Assembly: GCA_043228905.1 (NCBI GenBank)
Contig: JBHGNT010000012.1
Span: 11,780,001-11,844,000 of the forward strand
Length of the DNA: 64,000 nucleotides
Reading direction: 5' to 3'
From: Azolla caroliniana
Lineage: Eukaryota > Polypodiophyta
The position numbers and the translations under genes are program-made. Below the pieces are notes generated by a model that searched no databases, was not told the origin of the DNA, and was given only the letters and a program-made list of their open reading frames with translations. Positions 55,846 through 64,000 of this stretch are shown piece after piece (the first letter of the stretch is position 1; each line of letters starts with the position of its first letter).

Positions 55846-56329
55846 TATCGTGTTACTACGTGCGTGCGTGGAGAAACGAGGCAGGACCACCGGGGTCTTG
55901 AACCAAAGAGCAGGTGATAGGAGGGGAAAGAGAAAGAGAGAGACGACCGGTAACGTATGAGCAAAGAGACATAGGGGCACGGCCCGTCAACGCAGAAAAA
56001 ACGAATGGACACAGAGACAGAGAGACACGAATGTTTGTATATTAACAAATGACACAAAACAACAGAGCACACGAACGGTTACAACCGAACAGGCCGACGA
56101 ACAGATGCCTTCTCCCCTGCGTCTCCCTCTCTTTTATAGCTTCAGGAAGGGAGCCGTCTCCCTCATTTACTTCCTACCTACCGAATCTAACTACCCCCCC
56201 CCCCCCCCCCCCCGGATATGCCTATGTACCTAATTCCCTATTATATACATTAAAGGGCGCGCACGCGTGAAGAGCCGGTTCACGCACGTTATGCACCGAT
56301 TGTGCTTAGGGACGGTTTTCTTCACGACA
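55846..56329 (-). repeat. Element D 5' LTR
   Basis: Plus strand tatcgtgttactacg...cttcacgaca, with a run of about 18 C at 56196-56213 and a short ctcttttatagc TATA-like box (minus TATAAAAGAG near 56138). Its distal 130 bp match 52351-52481. Confidence 0.85.
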
Positions 56330-57664
56330 ACGTGTTACATGTCCCAACAATTACGAAGAAGTTGGTGTCGGTCGGACAGATCGTCGACCAGGGGATGCAA
56401 GTCCGGTTCACACATCTCAGGTGTTTCATCGAGGAAGAAGGCCAAGTTATTGTGCAAGGGCGCAGAGATGGGAGGATGTTCATCCTCGACACCAATGATG
56501 TAGGCACCACCATGTTCGCGAAAGGGAAAAAAGTCGAGTCGGATGGCGGAAAAGAGTACTTTTCCGGCCAATTCAACAGTTATTTGCAACAAATGGGAAT
56601 TCAGCACGAATTCAATTGCAGGTATATGCCGGAGCAAAATGGCGTAGTCGAAAGGAAGAATCGGTCAGTTGTGGAAGCGGCGCGGGAAATGCTGGAAGAA
56701 AAGAGCATGCCCAAGTTCTATTGGGCCGAAGCGGTCCGAACCGCGGTCTACATCCAGAATCGGATCGGAGAATAAGTGTCAACACATGAGCTGTATTTCA
56801 GAAGGAAGTCGAATCTACGACACTTGAGGGTTTTCAGTAGCATCACGTATGTGCATGTGCCAAAGGAGAAGCGGAGGAAGCTTGATGCGAAAGCCAAGAA
56901 GTGTATCTTGGTTGGCTACTTGGACAAATAGAAGGGTTATAAGTGTTATAACCCCCGAACCAAAGAAGCTCGCGTAAGTCACCATGTTGTGTTCGATGAG
57001 TCCGTGTCTTGGTATTTGCCTCCGACTTCGGACCTCAATTCCAATTCGAGTTCTGAAGATGAGGTCAGCTGGGCTGAGATGCCTCCTTATGAACGTGAAG
57101 ATGGCACTCTAGAAGAGAGTCTGATCTCATTTCGACTAAGTGGACCAAATGAGCAAATGAGTCGGTTTGACCAATAAGATGAAGAACTGGTGAGTAGTGG
57201 AGACTCGGTCGTGCATTCCCGGCGCGGGAAGCCAAAGAGATGGCTTACGCGCGAAGGACAGGGAAAGACGAAGATGCCAAACTATGGCACGGATAGGGAC
57301 GAGTCGGATCGACGCGAATCTGACTCCGAGAAGAGCGATGACGGGTCTTCAAGAACGAAGTCCGCATCGGCCAGAACGGCCTCAACATCGGCTAATGCGC
57401 AATTACGCTGATCTACCCACTAGAAGAGAACCCTATTGTGCGCTTCGGATACAACGAGTACATGGCGCATCACTATGCGTACATGATAGGTGTAGCGGAA
57501 GTGCGTGAGCCGGAGAGCTACGTAGAAGCAGCAAAGGACGCGAATTGGCATGCCGCCATAGAGGAAGAGATGAACGCACTTGCGGAGAATGAAACCTAGG
57601 ACCTGGTTGACGCCCCCAAGGGTGTAAAGCCGATTGGATACAAGTGGGTGTTCAAGGTCAAGTA
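56330..57664 (+). pseudogene. Copia C6 pre-integrase, integrase and RT start
   Basis: HVPTITKKLVSVGQIVDQGM, GRMFILDTNDVGTTMFAKG, then a direct jump to SDGGKEYFSGQFNSYLQQMG: the integrase finger and first Asp are deleted. QNGVVERKNRSVVEAAREML, YVHVPKEKRRKLDAKAKKC, YNPRTKEARVSHHVVFDESV; RT begins YVEAAKDANWHAAIEEEMNA and GYKWVFKVKYV, where the C5 LTR interrupts. Stops near 56773 and 56929. Same family as C1 and C4. The 5' part lies outside or is lost at element D. Confidence 0.8.
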
Positions 57665-58496
57665 TGTTGGGAGACAGGTCCCTCCGGATGGGAAACCGGA
57701 TGACGAGTGCCCGACTACGGAGAGCCGGATGGTACAGACCCGGTGAAGACCGGATGAGGAGTACCCGGCTACAGAGGACCGGATGGTACAGACCCGGTGA
57801 AGACCGGATGAGGAGTACCCGGCTACGGGGGACCGGATGGTGCAGGCCCGGTGAGAACCGGATGAGGAGTACCCGGCTATGGAGGACCAGATGGTGCCGG
57901 CCCGGTGAGAACCAGATGAGGAGTACCCGGCTACGGAGGACCGGATGGTGCAGGCCCGGTGAGAACCGGATGAGGAGTACCCGACTACGGAGAGCCAGAT
58001 GGTGAAGACCCGGTGAGGAGTGCTCTCCGGATGAAGAGACATATTCGTAAATATGTCTCTGAGAGTCCATCGTGGCTATATTTGTAAATAGCCGAAAAGT
58101 CATATTAGTATAAATATGACTTAGGGCAAACCTTTTTTTGTTGTAACTGTTGTTGTTAATTCTTGTCTGCGCGAGATCAGAGCGCGTAACTGTGTACAGA
58201 GAGAGAGATAGAGAGAGAGAGAGGCAGAGGTCATTGCCTCTGTTCTAACCGCCGCTTGTGGCGAAGATCGTGAGCACGAGGTCGTTGCCTCCGTGAACTC
58301 ACTGTTGTATATTCTAGCATAGTGATAGTTTGCAGCCTGTGGGCTGCCGTGGTTTTTCCCTAGTTTGGGTTTTCCACATAAACATCCTATGTACTCTTCT
58401 CTTCTCTGTGTCGTGTTTTATTTCCCGTTTTCTGTGTATGATTCAAAGCTGGGTTGTGGCCGAGCGTTGTGCATAAGGAGCCTTGAATTCCCGTCA
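57665..58496 (+). repeat. C5 left LTR
   Basis: tgttgggagacagg...cccgtca. Contains a 54-bp minisatellite (57.70-58.03 kb), a tataaatatgac TATA region near 58110, and GA repeats at 58199-58222. Confidence 0.9.
57700..58030. repeat. 54-bp minisatellite in the C5 LTR
   Basis: Units containing ccggatgaggagtacccgg start at 57751, 57805, 57859, 57913 and 57967. The same array occurs in the right LTR (63.22-63.55 kb) and a shorter, irregular one in the solo LTR at 32.2 kb. The period is a multiple of three, which creates repetitive open frames on both strands that are not genes. Confidence 0.9.
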
Positions 58497-58498
58497 AG

Positions 58499-58511
58499 TG
58501 GTATCATAGCG
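58499..58511 (+). promoter_or_regulatory. C5 primer-binding site
   Basis: TGGTATCATAGCG, two bases after the LTR, close to the tRNA-Met site TGGTATCAGAGC. Confidence 0.8.
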
Positions 58512-58525
58512 AAACGACACAGAAA

Positions 58526-59161
58526 ATGGACGATTCGTTTGGCGGTATGTTCAAGCTCACCGGCTCCAACTATTCGGTGTGGAAGTCGAAGATGAGGGAC
58601 ATGCTCGTGGTTAAAGACCTCTGGCTGCCGGTTCAGTTCGGGGACAAGAGACCGGACAAAATCGACGCCGCGATATGGGAGGTGATGCACATGAAGACAA
58701 CGGCATACATACGGTGCTTCATCGACATGAGTCTGTACAACAACTTCAATGAAGAGAGCAAGGCTCATGAACTCTGGGAGAAGATCGGCATAATGTTTCA
58801 AAACAAAAATGTTGTTAATCAGGTCTCGGTATTCCGGAATCTAGTAAGACTCTAGTACCAAGATGGCTCCAGCATGGCGGAGCACATGAATGCCTTCCAA
58901 GGGCTGATCCACCAGGCAACTTCATTGGAAGTACCTCTCGCCGATGAGGTACTAGCGCTACTCCTGCTCGGTTCCCTCCCGGATAGCTGGGAGACGTTGG
59001 TTGTCACTTTGGGCAACGCCGGGCCGGAAGGAAAGCGGTTATCCCTAGCAAGAGTAAAGTCGAGCTTGCTAGATGAGGAGGCGCGTCGGAAAGACAAAGA
59101 TACGAGCTCCGACTCCAAAGCGCTCCTTACCGAATCGGAACGCGGAAGACATAGAAACCGT
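58526..59161 (+). pseudogene. C5 gag, N-terminal part
   Basis: MDDSFGGMFKLTGSNYSVWK, LWLPVQFGDKRPDKIDAAIW, YIRCFIDMSLYNNFNEESKA, stop at 58853, then MAEHMNAFQGLIHQATSLEV, LLLGSLPDSWETLVVTLGNA, LLDEEARRK. Split from its zinc knuckle by the solo LTR at 59162. Confidence 0.85.
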
Positions 59162-59808
59162 TGTCGAGGTATTCCTCGCGGATGCGTGGAATGAGGCGGG
59201 ACCTCGGGGGTCTTGTACCGAAGAGCAAGAGAGAAAGGAGAAGGGAAGGGACCCACTACGTGCTAGCGTAGACTCACAGGGACACGGCCCTTCGACACAA
59301 AGACGCGAATGGGACACCGACACAGAGAGACACGAATGTGTGTATATATATATATTAACAAGACAAACAACAAGAAACACGAAGTCGGTTACAACCGAAC
59401 AGGCCGGCGAACAAATGTCGATGCATGTTCGTAAACGCACAGAAAGAAAGGAGTAGGTTGGAGGTGCTGCCGGAAGCACTCGGGCATTCCTCAGAGCAGC
59501 GTGAGCCTCCCGAACCCTGCACAGCAAGAAGCTACGGAGTTTGCGAGAGAGAGAGAAGCCTTTGGCCCACAAACCGACAACACTTCGTCCTCCTCTCTCC
59601 GCGATCCCTTCCCCCTTCTCGTCTCCCTCCTTTTATAGGCAAGGAAGGAGCCGTTTCCCATTAACTTCCTACCTACTGAATCTACCTACCTAGGATCTTC
59701 TATGTACCTAATTCTCTCTTATGTACAACATAAGGCGTACGTGCATGAAGAGCCGGTTCCTACGCTCCGGTGCACCGATTCCGCTTGTGGACGGTTTTCT
59801 TCACGACA
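59162..59808 (-). mobile_element. Solo LTR of the A/B/D gypsy family in C5 gag
   Basis: tgtcgaggtattcc...cttcacgac(a), flanked by accgt at 59157-59161 and 59808-59812 (terminal a shared, so TSD is 4 or 5 bp). Shares ggggtctt, the taaaagg box region and the cggttttcttcacgaca end with D. Removing it rejoins gag (GRHRNR to RSPQNR). Confidence 0.88.
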
Positions 59809-61710
59809 CCGTAGTCCCCAGAACCGGGAGAAGTCGGGGACACAGTCAAAGTCAAGGGGAAGACCCACTTGCTTCTATTGCGGCAAGCCGGGACACTTCC
59901 AGAAGAACTGTCGGCATTTCCGAAAGGATAAGGAGACCGACGGTACCGATTCGAAGCGAACCCCGGACCAGAACGGTAAAGACCGGAGGGGGCCGGACCG
60001 GAAGGGAATAACGGCAATCGCGGCAAGTGAAGAAGAGTTGATGCTCATCACCGAGGAGAGTGAGATAAACCTTGCCGGCGATGAGATGACCTGGGTGGTA
60101 GACTCCGGAGCGTCGTTCCACCTTACCCCGGACCGGAAATGCTTCTCATCCTACTCAGCCGGTGATCACGGCTGTGTCCGGATGGGGAATGAATGTACAT
60201 GCCGAATTGTCGGCATAGGAGACGTGTGGCTGACAACACCAACCGGATGCAAGTTGCTGCTGAAGGATGTCCGACACATTCCGGAGGTTCGTCTGAACCT
60301 GATATCAGCCGGTCGGCTAGATGATGAAGGCTACACGGGTAGCATCCGGAACGGTGTCATGAAGTTCAGCAAAGGGAGCTTGATTGTGGCTCGGGCTCGG
60401 AAGGTCAACACACTGTACCTGATGAATGCCTGGTTATGTCCGGAAGAAGTGAACGTTGCATCCGACACTGCCGGTGAGCTGTGGCACAAGAGGCTGTGTC
60501 ATATGAGCGAGAAGGGGATGAAGAGGCTTGCAGATGACAAAATCATTCCAGTGAAGAACGTGCACTTGGAGAAGTGCATTGATTGTCTGGCCGGTAAGCA
60601 AAACCGGACCTCCTTCTGACCAAGGCCACCGATGAGACGTAATGCACCACTGGAGTTGGTGCATACGGATGTGTGTCAAGTAGACACGAAGTCACATGCC
60701 AGAGCGCAGTACTTCGTGACGTTCATAGATGACCACAACCAGGAGTTGTGAACCACACCGCTGAAGACGAAGGATCAGGTGCTATCCGTCTTCAAAGAGC
60801 TCCACGCGAGAGTGGAAAGAGAAACCGGTCGGAAGCTGAAGGCGGTTCGAGCAGATAACGGAGGAGAATACCGGGGGTAGTTCGAGGAGTATTGCCGCTC
60901 GAAGGGAATCCGGCTCGAATTTACCGTGCCGAAGACGCCGGAACTAAACGGGTTGGCCGAGAGGATGAACCGGACCATAATGGAGAGGGTCCAGAGTATG
61001 TTGGCGCATGCAAAACTACCCAAGAAGTTTTGGGCTGAGGCACTGTCGACGGCGACATATGTGATAAATAGATCACCCTTAGTACCCTTGGACGGAGACA
61101 CGCCACAGAGAGTGTGGACCGGTAAGGAAGTATCCTACCGGCATCTGAAGGTGTTCGGGTGTCTCGCGTATGTGCATGTAGCTAAGGACCGAAGAGGAAA
61201 GTTAGATCCAAAGACCCGGCCATGCATATTCCTCGGCTACGACGATGATGAGTTCGGCTACTGAGTGTGGGACCCGGTCGACAAGAAGGTATTCCGAAGT
61301 CGAGATATTATCTTCATGGAGGACAAGACGCTCGCCGACTGGGAGTCGGAGAAGAAGATAATGAACTCCGAGTCGACTGGTAAGGATCGACTCTACGATG
61401 AGCAGACCCAACCGGCAAGAGACCGGTTAGCACTCGAGGGACCAGCCGGTTACGGTGAGGATACAAAACAGGCTGAAGAAGAAGTAGAGGAAGCTGAAAC
61501 CAGAACCGGCCAAGACCCCGAATCGGATTCGGATGAAGAGCAAATGGAGGAGCCGGTTACCGAAGCCCGAAGAAGGAGATATCCTCTCAGAGAGAGAAGG
61601 GCCCCCCGGAGATTTCCGGATGCAGAGCATGTTCTGCTGACCGATGAGGGGGAGTCGGAAGCTTCGAAGAAGCGAAGGATGACACCCACAGCCGCAAATG
61701 GTTAAGTGCC
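59809..61710 (+). pseudogene. C5 zinc knuckle, protease, pre-integrase and integrase
   Basis: CFYCGKPGHFQKNC knuckle (59873), protease WVVDSGASFHLTPDRKC (60093), pre-integrase DVRHIPEVRLNLISAGRLDD, finger HKRLCHMSE...CIDCLAGKQ, integrase YFVTFIDDHNQEL, ADNGGEYRG, PELNGLAERMNRTIMERVQS, and CLAYVHVAKDRRGKLDP with FLGYDDDEFGY. Stops near 60617, 60748, 60878 and 61262 each look like single changes. The acidic linker precedes YPLRERRAPRRFPDAEHV at the RT start. Confidence 0.88.
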
Positions 61711-63182
61711 ATGTAGGACGAGATGGATTCCCTGCATGAGAACCATACGTACGAATTGGTGAAGTTGCCGAAAGGAAAGCGGGCACTCCGAAACAAGTGG
61801 GTGTACAAGTTGAAACCGGGAGATGTCGGCAACCCCCCGAGATACAAAGCCAGGATCGTGGTGAAGGGGTTCCAGCAGAAGAAGGGCGTGGACTTCGACG
61901 AGATATTTGCCCCAGTAGTAAAGATGACCTCCATCCGGACGGTGCTGAGTATAGCGGCAAGCATGGACCTCGAGGTAGAGCAGCTAGACGTGAAGGGCAT
62001 TCCTTCACGGTGACCTTGAAGAGGAGATCTACATAGGGAAGGAGCACTTGGTTTGTCGGTTGAAGAAGAGCCTCTACGGGTTGAAGCAGGCCCCCCTGTA
62101 ATGGTACCGGAAGTTTGACTCCTTCATGACCGATCAAGGGTACCACAAGACACAGGCCGATCACTGCGTGTTTGTGAAGAAGTTCGAAGGAGGTGACTTC
62201 CTGATACTCCTTCTGTACATGGACGACATGTTGATCGTCGGACGGGACCAAGTCAAAATACGGATGCTAAAGAAGGCTCTCAACCGGACCTTCTCAATGA
62301 AAGACTTGGGTCCGGCAAGACAGATGCTAGGGATGCATATTATCCGGAACCGGTCAGTGAAGCAATTATGGTTGTCACATGAGAAGTACGTGACAAAGGT
62401 GCTTCACCGGTTCAACATGTCAGATGCGAAACCGGTCGGATCGACACTTTCAGCAAACTGCAGGCTATCCTGTAAGCAAAGCCCGAAGATGAAAGCAGAG
62501 AAGGCGGATATGATTGTGGTGCCTCTGCCGTCGGGAGCTTGATGTACGCAATGGTGTGTACCCGGATATAGGATACGCAGTCGGAGTGGTGAGCCGGTTC
62601 ATGAGCAATCCTGGCAAGGAGCACTAGAACGCGGTCAAATGGATACTCCGGTATTTGAAGGGCACCCCAAGTATGTGTCTCCGATTCGGCTCCGGAAGAT
62701 CTCATATTGACGGTTTCACCGACTCGGACATGTCGGCTGATGTGGATACTAGCCGGTCTACATCCGGGTATGTAATGACATATGCAGGGGGAGCTATCTC
62801 GTGGCAGTCGAGGCTGCAGAAGACGGTTGCATTGTCAACCACGGAGGCGGAGTACATGGCGTCTGTGGAAGCCGGCAAGGAAATATTATGGATGAAGGAC
62901 TTCATCGGAGAGCTCGGTATCCGGCAAGATGAATACCGACTCTATTGCGACAGTCAAAGTGCCATCCACCTTGCTAAGAATGCGGCCTACCATTCCCGGA
63001 CGAAGCATATCCAGCGAAGATATCACTGGATCTGGGAAAGAGTAGATGACCAGGAGTTCGCGCTGACGAAGATCCACATGGCCGAGAACGGGTCAGATAT
63101 GCTGACCAAAGTTCTGATACCCGACAAGCTGGATGCATGCCTGAAGAGGATCAGACTGGTAAGACACCCCATGCTGGAGTGA
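61711..63182 (+). pseudogene. C5 reverse transcriptase and RNase H
   Basis: RT: MDSLHENHTYELVKLPKGKR, NKWVYKLKPGD, ARIVVKGFQQKKGVDFDEIF, small deletion at LDVK(TA)FLHGD (about 62000), [11 protein letters not shown], catalytic LLYMDDMLIVGRD (62215), FSMKDLGPARQMLGMHI. RNase H: FTDSDMSADVDTSRSTSGYV, LSTTEAEYMASVEAGKEILW, YCDSQSAIHLAKNAAYHSRT, GSDMLTKVLIPDKL, ending TGA at 63180-63182. Confidence 0.88.
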
Positions 63183-63192
63183 AGGGGGAGTT

Positions 63193-64000
63193 TGTTGGGA
63201 GACAGGTCCCTCCGGATGGGAAACCCGATGACGAGTGCCCGGCTACGGAGAGCCGGATGGTACAAACCTGGTGAAGACCGGATGAGGAGTACCCGGCTAC
63301 GGAGGACCGGATGGTACAGACCCGATGAAGACCGGATGAGGAGTACCCGGCTACGGGGGACCGGATGGTGCAGGCCCGGTGAGAACCGGATGAGGAGTAC
63401 CCGGCTACGGAGGACCGGATGGTGCCGACCTGGTGAGAACCGGATGAGGAATACCCAGCTACGGAGGACCGGATGGTGCAGGCCCGGTGAGAACCGGATG
63501 AGGAGTACCCGACTACGGAGAGCTAGATGGTGAAGACCCGGTGAGGAGTGCTCTCCGGATGAAGAGACATATTCGTAAATATGTCTCTGAGAGTCCATCG
63601 TGGCTATATTTGTAAATAGCCGAAAAGTCATATTAGTATAAATATGACTTAGGGCAAACCTTTTTTTGTTGTAACTATTGTTGTTAATTCTTGTCTGCGC
63701 GAGATCAGAGCGCGTAATTGTGTACAGAGAGAGAGATAGAGAGAGAGAGAGAGGAAGAGGTCATTGCCTCTGTTGTAACCGCCGCCTGTGGCGAAGATTG
63801 TGAGCACGAGGTCGTTGCCTCCGTGAACTCACTGTTGTATATTCTAGCATAGTGATAGTTTGCAGTCTGTGGGCTGCCGTGGTTTTTCCCTAGTTTGGGT
63901 TTTCCACGTAAACATCTTGTGTACTCTTCTCTTCTCTGTGTCGTGTTTTATTTCCCATTTTCTGTGTATGATTCAAAGCTCGGTTGTGGCCGAGCGTTGC
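63193..64000 (+). repeat. C5 right LTR, cut by window end
   Basis: Same start and minisatellite as 57665-58496; ends here at gccgagcgttg, about 25 bp short of its end. Confidence 0.9.

Larger units (their letters stand above)
52351..56329 (-). mobile_element. Internally deleted gypsy element D
   Basis: Right LTR 55846-56329; left LTR only 52351-52481 because chromovirus 2 inserted there. Primer site TTGGTGAACCAGACATGAA (minus, just left of 55846); purine tract GGTGGGGGCGGA at 52493-52482. Encodes gag, protease and the C-terminal end of integrase; RT, RNase H and most of integrase are deleted. It sits in the pre-integrase region of copia C6. Likely a relative of the parents that mobilise the gag-only elements A and B. 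Confidence 0.8.
57665..64000 (+). mobile_element. Ty1/copia element C5, nearly complete, runs off the window
   Basis: Left LTR 57665-58496, right LTR from 63193 to beyond 64000; primer site 58499; polypurine GAAGGGGGAGTT at 63181-63192. Gag, protease, integrase, RT and RNase H are in normal order. About ten nonsense or shift lesions. LTR copies differ at a few percent of positions. Same family as C2 and as the solo LTR at 32116. Confidence 0.9.

Noticed and set aside
57420-58103. 227-codon minus-strand ORF with 18-residue repeats, and its twin at 63023-63631
   Set aside because: Product of the 54-bp LTR minisatellite, whose period is a multiple of three; open frames arise on both strands.

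Overview
The window looks like nuclear DNA of a land plant. It has spliceosomal introns with GT-AG borders, TATA-box promoters, and a dense nest of Ty1/copia and Ty3/gypsy LTR retrotransposons, several with tRNA-Met-type primer sites. A chromodomain gypsy group with Tf1/sushi-like features, plus a DUF7869-like protein, makes a seed-free plant (moss, lycophyte or fern) the most likely source, but that is inference. I see no intact host gene. Almost every reading frame carries stops or frameshifts.

Layout. 1-8.85 kb is an AT-rich, mostly non-retroelement locus. On the minus strand (842-4024) lies a decayed, intron-bearing gene for a ParB-like domain followed by a beta-class (motif IV before motif I) DNA amino-methyltransferase. 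Head to head with it on the plus strand (5766-8550) lies a decayed DUF7869-like, transposase-type ORF. Between them are a TATA box and, in the putative first intron, an array of about seven near-perfect palindromes. 8.85-16.05 kb is a mosaic of broken gypsy gag/protease pieces and LTRs. 16.05-22.12 kb is a chimeric copia element (C1). 22.4-29.3 kb is a second copia (C2) split by a gag-only LTR element (A, 22.7-27.0 kb). 29.28-40.80 kb is a chromovirus (chromovirus 1, TSD ggtgt) with a solo LTR inside its RT (TSD agacc) and a complete copia (C3, TSD tatat) inside its 5' LTR. 40.8-46.1 kb is a copia (C4) split by a second gag-only element (B), itself hit by a 455-bp insertion (TSD ttggc). 46.1-48.67 kb holds a second, independently decayed copy of the methyltransferase gene with the same splice sites. 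48.67-52.35 kb is chromovirus 2, cut at its 3' side. 52.35-56.33 kb is an internally deleted gypsy (D) of the gag family shared by A and B. 56.33-57.66 kb is a copia fragment (C6). 57.66 kb to the end is a near-complete copia (C5), with a solo LTR of the A/B/D family in its gag.

Most notable: (1) two intron-containing copies of a prokaryote-type ParB-methyltransferase gene; (2) chromoviruses whose primer-binding site is complementary to their own predicted RNA 5' end, with a compensatory change between the two copies, and with a conserved GTTAAAC heptamer positioned for -1 gag-pol frameshifting; (3) gag-only elements encoding a repetitive C-terminal domain; (4) a copia with a second RNase H module inside gag.
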